A DNA stretch of 64,000 nt, taken from positions 110,537-174,536 of the forward strand of contig NZ_CANLVF010000008.1 of NCBI RefSeq assembly GCF_947494555.1, read 5' to 3'. The translations under genes were made by a program, and so were the position numbers. This DNA comes from an uncultured Roseibium sp. (GTDB lineage Bacteria > Pseudomonadota > Alphaproteobacteria > Rhizobiales > Stappiaceae). Within the stretch, counting starts at the first letter, position 1. The number at the start of each line of letters is the position of its first letter. Under the pieces are notes generated by a model. The model searched no databases. It was not told the origin of the DNA and saw only the letters and a list, made by a program, of their open reading frames with translations. Shown here one piece after another: positions 27,687 to 35,702 of the stretch.

Positions 27687-27782
27687 CCCGATTTTCGGGT
27701 CCGCTGGACTTCGTTGCGCTCTGCTCGTGGTCACCCGAACCACCGCGCAGAGCGCGTCTCGCCAGCAAACACGAAAATCGGG
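27687..27782. repeat. Nested three-tier inverted repeat
   Basis: Three pairs of arms nest in order: CCCGATTTTCG (27687) with CGAAAATCGGG (27772); GCGCTCTGC (27716) with GCAGAGCGC (27747); GTGGT (27727) with ACCAC (27739). The flanks between tiers are of similar length on both sides (18 and 16 bases). It could form a long imperfect hairpin in RNA or a cruciform in DNA. No T-run and no ORF are associated. Confidence 0.7.
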
Positions 27783-27817
27783 ACAAGAGGCTCCGTATCA
27801 TTCAAAAGGGCTCTGAT

Positions 27818-28024
27818 ATGCGCACCAATCTAATTAAGCTTGAATCGATTGCCGGTGGCCAGGTTTGGGTCAACCCTGCATTCATTGCTTCCATTGAGGA
27901 CTATCAGAAATACGCCACGATAAGGATGGCCGCACCGGAGCACGAAGGCAGCGGTGTTGCTTACAGCGTCAACGAAAAAGCGCACGCGATCGTCGCAGCG
28001 ATTGAAGCTGCGGAACATGACTAA
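27818..28024 (+). CDS. Small hypothetical protein, 68 aa
   Basis: It starts at an ATG with AAGGG 8-9 bases upstream. The product (IAGGQVWVNPAFIASIEDYQ, then VAYSVNEKAHAIVAAIEA) has a small alpha/beta pattern. The layout VNP-x-I-x-x-IE and a late V-x-E helix is loosely like FlbD-type small proteins, but too weak to assign. No leader or membrane segment. It stands alone between the nested repeat and the DUF1194 gene. Confidence 0.6.
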   Translation: MRTNLIKLESIAGGQVWVNPAFIASIEDYQKYATIRMAAPEHEGSGVAYSVNEKAHAIVAAIEAAEHD

Positions 28025-28200
28025 GGTTGCGTCGATCTAGACTTGATCTGCATCTTCATTGCGCGAATTCCTTGATTGAAAATCCAAACAGTTCATGATG
28101 GCGAACAACTGTCGCTCTTACTTGTTTTGTCGCGCGACACTGCCTTTTCCCGTGACTGCCCTAACTTTCAATGAAGTGTCAGTCGAGCGGAGCAAAATTG

Positions 28201-28938
28201 ATGAGAATTGCCTTTGTAGCTGTATTCACCTGGTTCCTGTTGCTGGCATCCCCCTCTCTCGCCGAAGAACTCGACCTTGAACTCGTCCTCCTCGCCGACG
28301 CGACCGGATCGATCGACGATGCTGAAATCCGGTTTCAGCGGGCCGGGTATGCCGAGGCGATCACGGATCCGTCAGTCCTGAGCGCGATTGCAAGCAACGC
28401 CTACGGCAAGATCGTCGTGACCTATGTCGAGTGGGCGGACATGTTTTCCCAGGACGTGGTGGTCGACTGGACGGTGATCGACGGCAAGGCCTCTGCCGAG
28501 GAGTTTGCCGGCAAACTGATGGAAACGCCACGACTGGCCTACGGACGTAATGCCATCGGCGCCGCGCTTTTGAAAGGCAAGGAACTCATCGATAAAAATG
28601 CTTACACCGGCCTGCGCCGCGTGATTGATCTGTCGGCGGACAGCGCCAACAACTGGAACGGCCCTCCGATCCGCGAGGCGCGCGACACCGTGGTTTCCGC
28701 CGGTATTGTCATCAACGGCCTTGCAGTCTTATGCAGACACTGTTCCGGTCGTCCGGTCTCCTATGATCTGGAGCAAAGATTTTACGACGAGATCATCGGC
28801 GGCCCGGCGGCTTTCGTTGTCACTGCGGACAGCGCCGAAACCTTCGCAGAAGCCGTACGCAAAAAGCTTATTCTGGAGATCGCAGCACAGCCGGAAGACG
28901 CGGAAAAGATTCTGACACGGCTCGCCCAGGCCGAGTAA
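28201..28938 (+). CDS. DUF1194 (von Willebrand factor A-like) exported protein
   Basis: The start is the ATG at 28201 with GGAG 9 bases upstream, 10 codons inside the track ORF. The 245-residue protein has a signal peptide (IAFVAVFTWFLLLASPSLA) followed by a DUF1194 domain with vWA character: LELVLLADATGSIDDAEIRF carries an acidic D-x-T-x-S-like metal site variant, then LRRVIDLSADSANNWNGPPI. Two Cys in LAVLCRHCSG form a CxxC. Proteins of this family are periplasmic and their function is not known. It is single, co-directional with the antiporter gene 162 bases downstream. Confidence 0.85.
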   Translation: MRIAFVAVFTWFLLLASPSLAEELDLELVLLADATGSIDDAEIRFQRAGYAEAITDPSVLSAIASNAYGKIVVTYVEWADMFSQDVVVDWTVIDGKASAEEFAGKLMETPRLAYGRNAIGAALLKGKELIDKNAYTGLRRVIDLSADSANNWNGPPIREARDTVVSAGIVINGLAVLCRHCSGRPVSYDLEQRFYDEIIGGPAAFVVTADSAETFAEAVRKKLILEIAAQPEDAEKILTRLAQAE

Positions 28939-29100
28939 CGGGATCCGACAAGGTTTATCCAACGATAAAACCGGCACTGATCACAATTTTAACCTCGGGT
29001 CACTTCACGATTGCCACACAGGACTGTCATCTGCTTATGATTTGAATCAGGGAGCTGCCGCCTGCACTTATTCGCCGTGGGCTTCGGGAGAGAGAACGTA

Positions 29101-30348
29101 ATGGCCACCGGTCTTTTGATGCTGGCGATGTTTACGGTCTGCTACACGTTGCTGGCGAAGACGCTGTCAAATGGCATTCTGACCGCTCCAATCCTGTTTA
29201 TAGGCTTCGGCTACCTGATGTCGCAGACCGGGCTGATGCCTTTTGCCGAAGCAGAGCACCTTCTGCATATCGTTGCCGAGCTTGCGCTGATCATCCTCTT
29301 GTTTCTGGACGCCGCGCAGATCAACCTGAAGGCCCTGCGCGAGCGGCACCAGTGGCCGCTCAGGATGTTGCTTATCGGCTTGCCGCTCGCCGTCCTGATC
29401 GGCACCGCCGCCGCAGCGCCTTTCCTGACGACATACCCGCTCATTGTCGCAGCGCTGGTCGCGGCACTGCTCGCACCGACCGATGCCGCGCTCGGCCAGG
29501 CCGTCGTGACCAACAAAGCCGTCCCCGAACGTGTTCGTCGCGCGCTCACGCTGGAGAGCGGCCTTAACGATGGCCTTGCGCTTCCGGTCATCCTGCTCTT
29601 CGCCAGTTTAACCGCTGAAATGATGCACCAGGATACCACCAATTGGGTCCTGTTCGGCGCCAAACAGCTGATCTTCGGACCGCTGGTCGGCGGCATCATG
29701 GGATTTGTCGGCGGTTACCTTTTCCTCGCCGCCAAGCGCCGCAAGATGACATCGGTTACGATCGAGGGCATCGGTGCCATCGCAATGGCAGGAGCTGCCT
29801 ATCTCGCCGCCGGCATGGTGGATGGCAATGGCTTTATCTCCGCGTTCGTTGCCGGTCTGTGTTTTGGCAACGTTATCAAGGGCCAGTGCGCGTTCATCTA
29901 CGAGTTCACTGAAAACGAGGGACAAATGCTCGCATGGGGCGCCTTCTTTCTCATCGGGCTGGCGCTTTTGCCTGAGGCGATTGCGCATCTCGACGCCGGC
30001 ATGCTGACGATCATCCTCGTCAGCTTGTTCATCGTGAGGCCCCTTGCCGTCTGGCTGTCGCTTGCGGGAACAGATGCAGCGCCGCTCACGAAACTCTTTT
30101 TCGGCTGGTTCGGGCCACGCGGGCTCGCCACCGCATTGTTTGCACTTCTGGTCGTCGATCAAATCGATCACGAGATCGGCGCATATCTGTTGAACCTTGC
30201 CGTCAACGCCGTCTGGATCAGCGCCGTCCTGCACGGTGTCACCGCAGTGCCTTTAGCGAAGTGGTATGGTGCCCGTATGTCCGACAATGAAGGAGCCGCC
30301 GAAATGGCCGCCGTCCCGCCCATGCGGCCGGACAGCCCGGCCGAGTGA
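29101..30348 (+). CDS. Cation:proton antiporter (CPA1/NhaP-like)
   Basis: The start is the ATG at 29101 behind GGGAGAGAG. The 415-residue inner-membrane protein has about 12 hydrophobic segments and the CPA1 core motif ALLAPTDAALGQAVV, with the cation-binding Asp, and LTLESGLNDGLALPVI, with the conserved N-D pair; FGWFGPRGLATALFAL is the conserved late helix. It probably exchanges Na+ or K+ for H+. The C-terminal tail is short (about 30 residues, acidic and Pro-rich), with no RCK domain. Confidence 0.9.
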   Translation: MATGLLMLAMFTVCYTLLAKTLSNGILTAPILFIGFGYLMSQTGLMPFAEAEHLLHIVAELALIILLFLDAAQINLKALRERHQWPLRMLLIGLPLAVLIGTAAAAPFLTTYPLIVAALVAALLAPTDAALGQAVVTNKAVPERVRRALTLESGLNDGLALPVILLFASLTAEMMHQDTTNWVLFGAKQLIFGPLVGGIMGFVGGYLFLAAKRRKMTSVTIEGIGAIAMAGAAYLAAGMVDGNGFISAFVAGLCFGNVIKGQCAFIYEFTENEGQMLAWGAFFLIGLALLPEAIAHLDAGMLTIILVSLFIVRPLAVWLSLAGTDAAPLTKLFFGWFGPRGLATALFALLVVDQIDHEIGAYLLNLAVNAVWISAVLHGVTAVPLAKWYGARMSDNEGAAEMAAVPPMRPDSPAE

Positions 30349-30424
30349 CAGTCAGCCCGTCACGCCATCAGGAATTCAGCCAAGATTTTGCATAAAGATG
30401 CGAAATCACTAGCCGGGGGAAGAA

Positions 30425-32035
30425 ATGAAAAAACACGTTGTAGCCACCTTGAGCGCCCTGCCGGACCGCGATCCGCAATATGCGCTTGTCGCCGATGTCG
30501 ACTTGGTGGTCGTCCGGTTCGATGACGACATCTCGGTCTTTTACGGCAGATGCCTGCACCGCGGCGCTTTGATGTCCGACGGCTACGTAGATGGCGACAA
30601 TCTGATCTGCGGCGTTCATTATTGGGACTACCGCGTCGACAGCGGCGTTTCGGAATATAACAATTCCGAGGCCCTGCCCAAGTTCACCAGCTGGGTTGAA
30701 GGGGACGAGGTCTGCGTCGACGAGGACGAGATTGCCGCCTGGGGGAAGGAAAACCCCCAGCCGTTTCAGCGCGAGCAGTATCTGGGTCTTTACGCCGACA
30801 CAAGCCACGGCACCGAGGAAGAGCCCTATAACGGACTGATCCAGCAATATGCGCGCGATGGCCTCACCAAGACAGGTCACCACGGCCGGGTCGATGCGAT
30901 GGGCGTGCCGCGCACGCAGTTGCCCGACTGGGACGACATCCAGATCCTGACCGCACAATTGCAGCGCTTTCCGCTTCTCGATGACGATCCCGTCGGCACC
31001 GACGTCGTCATCGGACCCAACGCGCAAAAGCCCCTCCGCCTCAAGATCCCGCTTTTTGTCTCCGACATGAGTTTCGGTGCCTTGTCCGAACCCGCAAAAG
31101 TGTCCCTCGCCCGTGGTGCGGAATTAGCGGGCACTGGCATCTGTTCCGGGGAAGGCGGTATGCTTCCGGAAGAGCAGGAAGCCAATTCCCGCTATTTCTA
31201 TGAGCTCGCTTCGGCCCGCTTCGGCTTCGACTGGGCAAAGCTCGACCGGGTTCAGGCGTTCCATTTCAAGGGCGGTCAGGGTGCCAAAACGGGCACCGGA
31301 GGACACCTGCCCGGCGCCAAGGTGAAAGGCAAGATCGCCGAAGTGAGGGGCCTCGAGGAAGGCACCGACGCCATTTCACCACCGCGTTTTCCGGACTGGA
31401 CGGATTGCGCACAGGTCAAGGAATTCGCTGATGAGGTGCGTACGCGGACCGGCGGCATTCCGATAGGCTACAAGCTGTCGGCGCAGCATATCGAGAAGGA
31501 TATCGACGCAGCGCTTGAGGTCGGCGTCGACTACATCATCCTTGACGGGCGCGGCGGTGGCACCGGCGCTGCACCGATCATTTTCCGCGACAACATCTCC
31601 GTCCCGACGATCCCGGCCCTCGCCCGCGCGCGGCGTCATCTGGACAAATCCGGCAGGCCCGACGTCAGCCTGGTGATCACAGGGGGCCTGCGCAAACCCG
31701 CCGACTTCGTGAAAGCTATGGCACTCGGTGCAGATGCCATCGCCGTTTCCAATGCGGCCATGCAGGCCATTGGCTGCATCGCCATGCGCGCCTGTCACAC
31801 CAACAACTGTCCCGTCGGCATTGCCACGCAGAAACCGCATCTCGTCAGCCGCCTTCAGATCGAAAAATCCGCGCGGCAGCTGACCAATTTCTTTGAGGCC
31901 TCCGTCGAGCTGATGCAGGTGATGGCGCGGGCCTGCGGATACGCGCACCTGAACGAATTCAACCCGGACGATCTGACAACCTGGAAGCGGGAAATGTCCG
32001 ACCTGTCCGGCATCGCCTATGGCGGTGTCGCCTAA
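30425..32035 (+). CDS. Rieske domain fused to glutamate-synthase FMN domain
   Basis: A 536-residue fusion. Residues 1-105 form a Rieske [2Fe-2S] domain (CLHRG and CGVHYWDY, the C-x-H / C-x2-H ligand pairs). Residues of about 160-530 form the FMN-binding barrel of glutamate synthase (FVSDMSFGALSEPAKVSLAR, FHFKGGQGAKTGTGGHLPG, YIILDGRGGGTGAAP). GCIAMRACHTNNCPVG keeps the C-x5-C-x4-C ligands of the [3Fe-4S] cluster. The N-terminal glutaminase domain of GltB is absent, so ammonia would not come from glutamine here; the true substrate may be another amine or 2-oxo acid. First gene of the redox operon; ATG with GGGGGAAG upstream. Confidence 0.9.
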   Translation: MKKHVVATLSALPDRDPQYALVADVDLVVVRFDDDISVFYGRCLHRGALMSDGYVDGDNLICGVHYWDYRVDSGVSEYNNSEALPKFTSWVEGDEVCVDEDEIAAWGKENPQPFQREQYLGLYADTSHGTEEEPYNGLIQQYARDGLTKTGHHGRVDAMGVPRTQLPDWDDIQILTAQLQRFPLLDDDPVGTDVVIGPNAQKPLRLKIPLFVSDMSFGALSEPAKVSLARGAELAGTGICSGEGGMLPEEQEANSRYFYELASARFGFDWAKLDRVQAFHFKGGQGAKTGTGGHLPGAKVKGKIAEVRGLEEGTDAISPPRFPDWTDCAQVKEFADEVRTRTGGIPIGYKLSAQHIEKDIDAALEVGVDYIILDGRGGGTGAAPIIFRDNISVPTIPALARARRHLDKSGRPDVSLVITGGLRKPADFVKAMALGADAIAVSNAAMQAIGCIAMRACHTNNCPVGIATQKPHLVSRLQIEKSARQLTNFFEASVELMQVMARACGYAHLNEFNPDDLTTWKREMSDLSGIAYGGVA

Positions 32036-32062
32036 TCCGGTCAGGATATTTTGAGGGAGACC

Positions 32063-34042
32063 ATGATGAACACTCAATCGCTTGACTGGATCAGGATCGG
32101 TCATACCGACGATTTGCCGGAAGGCCGCGTCAAGACCGTAACCGCCCGCACGACATCCATCTGCCTGTCTCACTTCGATGGGCAGTGGGCCGCCATGGAA
32201 AATCACTGCCCGCATCAGCGTGGTCCGCTTGGCGAGGGTTCCATCGAGAAGGGAACGGACGGAAAGTGCTGGATACGCTGTCCGTGGCACGGTTGGGATT
32301 TCGATCCGCTTACCGGCAAGCCCCCGGGCGGACACGAAGACAGCGGTCAGCAGGTCTACCCGCTCAAGATTGAGAACAATGAGATCTTCGTCGGGCTCGA
32401 AGCCGAACCGGAGCACGAGCGCACCGCAACCGACGTCATGGCCGAGACCATGGTCAACTGGGGCGTAAAGCGCGTCTTCGGCATGGTCGGCCACTCCAAT
32501 CTCGGCCTTGCCGATGCAATCCGGCTGCAGGTCAACAAAGGTAATCTGGGCTTCGTCGGCATCCGCCATGAAGGTGCCGCGGCGTTTGCGGCCTCCGCCT
32601 ACGGCAAGCTGACGGGCAAGCCCGCCGGTTGTCTGACCATTGCCGGCCCGGGTGCGACCAATCTTCTGACCGGCCTTTGGGACGCCAAGGTCGATCGCGC
32701 ACCAGTCCTGGCCCTCACCGGTCAGGTTCAGACCCAGGTGTTTGGCCCGGGTGCGTTTCAGGACATTGATCTGAAATCGGCCTTTGATGCGGTGTCCAGA
32801 TTCTCCCAGCCCGTCCTGAGCACCTCCAACCATGCCGAACTCATGTCGCTCGCACTCAAGACAGCCATTGTCGAACGGGATGTCGCCAATCTGATTTTCC
32901 CGGACGATGTCCAGACGATCCCGAGCGAAAAACCGGCTGGCCGTCCGGAAGGGCGCCTCGGCGGAACGGAGATCTCGCCCTCGCCGGACGATCTCGCCAA
33001 GGCGGCCGAGATGATCAACGGCGCGAAACGCCCAACGATCGTGCTCGGCTACGGCGCCAAGGATGTACGCGACAAGGTCATCGCGCTGGCCGAAAAGATC
33101 GGCGCGCCGGTGATGACCACCTTCAAGGGCAAGGGACTGATCCCGGACACGCACCCGCTTGCAGCAGGCGTGCTCGGCCGGTCCGGGACGCCCATCGCCA
33201 GTTGGTTCATGAACGAGGCGGACCTCATCATTTCGCTCGGTTCTTCCTTTGCCAACCACACCGGGATCGCGCCCTACAAGCCGATCATCCAGGTGGATTT
33301 CGAGCGCATGCAGCTCGGCAAGTTCCATCCGGTGACGCTTCCGGTCTGGGGTGAAATCGGCACATTCTGCAATGCTGTATCAGGCTCCGTCTCGCAAGCC
33401 GACGATGCTGCAGACCAAAGGGCAGAACTTGTCGAACGATGGGCCATCTGGCGCGAGGAAAAGGAAACGCGGCTGTCGGAAAATCACGGCGGCGGCATTC
33501 ATTCCGCGGCGGTGTTCAAGGCACTGACGGAACTTTGCCCGGACGATGCCATCATCCCCGTCGATGTCGGCAACAACACCTACTCATTCGGCCGCTATTT
33601 CGAACCGCGTGGTCAGAGGATCCTGATGTCCGGCTATCTCGGCTCCATCGGATTCAGTCTGCCGGCCGCGCTCGGAGCCTGGTGCGCAACACAGGACTTC
33701 GAGGAATACAGGGGTCGCAAAGTCATCTCGATTTCTGGCGACGGCGGCTTCGGTCAATACGCGATGGAATTCACCACCGCCGTCAAATACGGCATGAACA
33801 TCACGCATATTCTTCTCAACAACTCCGAACTTGGAAAGATCTCCAAGGAACAGCGGTCCGGAGAATGGCCGGTCTGGGAGACCAATCTCACCAACCCGTC
33901 CTTCGCCGCCTTCGCCCGTCTTTGCGGCGGCCATGGCCACCGTGTCACGGAGGCATCCGAACTTTCCGATGCCATCGCCAATGCGATCGCCCATGACGGA
34001 CCCTCGCTTGTGGAAATAGTAACCGACGCGGATCTGGTGTGA
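32063..34042 (+). CDS. Rieske domain fused to thiamine-diphosphate enzyme
   Basis: About 659 residues from the ATG at 32063 (32066 equally possible) behind GAGGGAG. Residues of about 8-110 are a Rieske domain (CPHQRGPLGEGS and CPWHGWDF). The remainder is a full three-domain ThDP enzyme of the acetolactate synthase/pyruvate oxidase superfamily: the cofactor-activating Glu in IRHEGAAAFAASAYG, then AGPGATNLLTGLWDAK, and the Mg/ThDP motif GDGGFGQYAMEF ending in LLNN. I know no characterised enzyme with this fusion. It may oxidise a 2-oxo acid and pass electrons directly to its own Rieske cluster (inference). It lies 27 bases after the Rieske-FMN gene. Confidence 0.9.
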   Translation: MMNTQSLDWIRIGHTDDLPEGRVKTVTARTTSICLSHFDGQWAAMENHCPHQRGPLGEGSIEKGTDGKCWIRCPWHGWDFDPLTGKPPGGHEDSGQQVYPLKIENNEIFVGLEAEPEHERTATDVMAETMVNWGVKRVFGMVGHSNLGLADAIRLQVNKGNLGFVGIRHEGAAAFAASAYGKLTGKPAGCLTIAGPGATNLLTGLWDAKVDRAPVLALTGQVQTQVFGPGAFQDIDLKSAFDAVSRFSQPVLSTSNHAELMSLALKTAIVERDVANLIFPDDVQTIPSEKPAGRPEGRLGGTEISPSPDDLAKAAEMINGAKRPTIVLGYGAKDVRDKVIALAEKIGAPVMTTFKGKGLIPDTHPLAAGVLGRSGTPIASWFMNEADLIISLGSSFANHTGIAPYKPIIQVDFERMQLGKFHPVTLPVWGEIGTFCNAVSGSVSQADDAADQRAELVERWAIWREEKETRLSENHGGGIHSAAVFKALTELCPDDAIIPVDVGNNTYSFGRYFEPRGQRILMSGYLGSIGFSLPAALGAWCATQDFEEYRGRKVISISGDGGFGQYAMEFTTAVKYGMNITHILLNNSELGKISKEQRSGEWPVWETNLTNPSFAAFARLCGGHGHRVTEASELSDAIANAIAHDGPSLVEIVTDADLV

Positions 34043-34063
34043 TTGGGCTTCGCTCAAACCGCG

Positions 34064-34172
34064 GCCTCATCCTGAGGAGGACCGGAAGGTCCGTCTCGAA
34101 GGATCGGACAAAAGGTCTGTATCAGTTGGCCCATCCTTCGAGACAGCGCTTTGCGCTTCCTCAGGATGAGGC
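34064..34172. repeat. Intergenic element with perfect 15-base terminal inverted repeats
   Basis: GCCTCATCCTGAGGA at 34064 is the exact reverse complement of TCCTCAGGATGAGGC at 34158. Inside lie GTCTCGAAGGAT (34092) and ATCCTTCGAGAC (34133), a perfect 12-base inner pair. A half-copy (CGTCTCGAAGGAT with GAGGAGGACC) sits at 61725-61769. Insertion lies within the redox operon, between its second and third genes. Confidence 0.7.
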
Positions 34173-34246
34173 TAATTTTAACTCCCAGGTGCGAAAACAA
34201 CCGCTCCAGCCGGGACGACAAGTCGACAGAATGTGGGGAATTAAGA

Positions 34247-34468
34247 TTGCAAAGTGCAGCATTACTTCTTGAGCTTGGCCGCTGGTACCTGATGGCCGGC
34301 GGCGTCGTGGCGGCCGCATTTCTTGTCTTTGGCATCGATCGGGTGGAACCGTCCGCGCGCGGTTCCTACGCGTTTCGGCCCCTTCTGATACCGGGCATCT
34401 GCCTGATCTGGCCGCTGGTGCTGTATCGCTGGTTCACCCTGGAAAAACATGGAGAAGACGCTCGGTGA
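34247..34468 (+). CDS. Small two-helix membrane protein of the redox operon
   Basis: The track ORF runs back through the repeat element; the best start is the TTG at 34247 with GGGG 8 bases upstream, giving 73 residues. Two hydrophobic segments are evident, WYLMAGGVVAAAFLVFGI and LLIPGICLIWPLVLYRWF, separated by a short basic/acidic loop. Its 3' end overlaps the next small gene by 4 bases (GTGA), and the operon continues, so it is probably a genuine accessory membrane subunit. No family is recognised. Confidence 0.65.
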   Translation: MQSAALLLELGRWYLMAGGVVAAAFLVFGIDRVEPSARGSYAFRPLLIPGICLIWPLVLYRWFTLEKHGEDAR

Positions 34469-34638
34469 AACGCGCTCATCGCACAGCTCACGCCCGGATC
34501 TGGACGATCCTCGGTATCTTGCTGCCTCTGGCATTCTTCACGGTCTTGACCCTTCGGCAGACACCTCCGGCGGACCGACCCGCCATTCTCGTTGAAGCGC
34601 CAGCAGGCGATCCAAACGGCGCGGAGGCATCTCAATGA
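34465..34638 (+). CDS. Very small single-helix membrane protein (57 aa), not in ORF track
   Basis: This GTG-started gene is too short for the supplied track. Translation gives a basic N-terminus (VKRAHRTAHAR), one transmembrane segment (IWTILGILLPLAFFTVLTL) and a Pro/Ala-rich tail (TPPADRPAILVEAPAGD). It overlaps the preceding gene by 4 bases and its stop overlaps the next ATG by 4 bases (ATGA). This double coupling strongly suggests it is expressed. It is probably a small subunit of the membrane redox complex; no family recognised. Confidence 0.7.
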   Translation: MKRAHRTAHARIWTILGILLPLAFFTVLTLRQTPPADRPAILVEAPAGDPNGAEASQ

Positions 34639-35702
34639 GTGTGCAATACACACCGGTCATCTGGAACCGGAACAAGATCTTCTACGACGCCGTGCTGCTG
34701 ATTGCGGTCGCGCTTTACCTCTATATCTACATCCGTGTCGCACCCGGCTACGAGGATGTCACCAAGCCGATTGACGGTGCAATCCTGCGCATGAGGGCGT
34801 TCGGCAGCTGTGCCTTTCTGATGCTGACGGTGATCTTGTGCATCGGACCGCTCGCACGCCTCGACCGGCGGTTCCTGCCACTCCTCTACAATCGCCGGCA
34901 TTTCGGCGTGATGACGGCGGGCATCGCAGCTGTCCACGCCAACTATGTCCTGACCTGGTACTACAATTTCTCACCGACCGACAAATATGTCGCTCTTCTG
35001 TCTTCAAACACCAACTATGGGCAGGTCCTCGGATTTCCCTTTGAAACCTTGGGGATCGCGGCGCTTCTGATCCTGTTTGTACTCGCTGCGACCAGCCACG
35101 ACTTCTGGCTTAGCTTTCTGGGCGCGCCGATCTGGAAAGCGCTGCATATGTTCATTTATGCTGCCTACGCATGCGTTGTCCTGCATGTAGCGCTCGGCGC
35201 GCTTCAGGGCGCGGGAGATCCGATCTTTACCAGCGTCGTTGCGGCGAGCGTTGTCCTTGTATCGGGACTTCACTTTGCCACCGGCCGCATGGAAGCCCGG
35301 CGGGACCGGGGCGAAGAGACGGCCAAGGCATCGCTTCAGGAGAAAGGCTGGCTGGTCGCAGGAGAGTTGGATGAGATCGACGATGACTGCGCCAAGGTCG
35401 TAACTTTGTCGGACGACGAACGGGTTGCCATTTTCAAGTACGACGGCAAGCTGTCGGCGATCACCAATGCCTGTGCGCACCAGAACGGCCCGCTCGGAGA
35501 AGGCAAGGTGCTCTGGGGCTGCATTACCTGCCCCTGGCACGGTTATCAGTACAATCTCAGCGACGGCCGCGCACCGGCACCGTTCACCGAAAAGATCTCG
35601 ACCTACAAACTGAAATTGATCGGATCGACAATCCTGCTTGATCCGAATGCGCTGCCACCCGGCACCCATGTGGACCCAGTCGAAATCGGAGAAGCGGCAT
35701 GA
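34635..35702 (+). CDS. Ferric-reductase-like heme membrane domain fused to a Rieske domain
   Basis: A 355-residue fusion. The first 230 residues or so are a polytopic membrane domain of the ferric reductase/MsrQ type. His pairs in RRHFGVMTAGIAAVHANYV and LHMFIYAAYACVVLHVALG are suited to bind b-heme. After a charged linker (MEARRDRGEETAKASLQ), residues of about 235-345 form a cytoplasmic Rieske domain (CAHQNGPLGEG, then CPWHGYQYNL). It probably accepts electrons from, or donates them to, the soluble Rieske fusions encoded upstream and links them to the quinone pool or an outside acceptor (inference). Coupled to its neighbours by 4-base overlaps on both sides. Confidence 0.88.
   Translation: MSVQYTPVIWNRNKIFYDAVLLIAVALYLYIYIRVAPGYEDVTKPIDGAILRMRAFGSCAFLMLTVILCIGPLARLDRRFLPLLYNRRHFGVMTAGIAAVHANYVLTWYYNFSPTDKYVALLSSNTNYGQVLGFPFETLGIAALLILFVLAATSHDFWLSFLGAPIWKALHMFIYAAYACVVLHVALGALQGAGDPIFTSVVAASVVLVSGLHFATGRMEARRDRGEETAKASLQEKGWLVAGELDEIDDDCAKVVTLSDDERVAIFKYDGKLSAITNACAHQNGPLGEGKVLWGCITCPWHGYQYNLSDGRAPAPFTEKISTYKLKLIGSTILLDPNALPPGTHVDPVEIGEAA

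Larger units (their letters stand above)
27319..27817. other. Intergenic region after hemA
   Basis: These 499 bases hold the hemA terminator (27353-27379) and a nested inverted-repeat structure (27687-27782). The ORFs listed between 27561 and 27833 show no family signature and no ribosome site. Nothing else is recognised. Confidence 0.6.

Noticed and set aside
27561-27833. Small ORFs (83-90 aa) after hemA
   Set aside because: They run through the nested inverted repeat and lack ribosome sites and family features.
31376-33328. 650-residue ORF antisense to the Rieske operon
   Set aside because: It is a codon-bias shadow of two genes with strong domain motifs on the plus strand; no recognisable domain or ribosome site.
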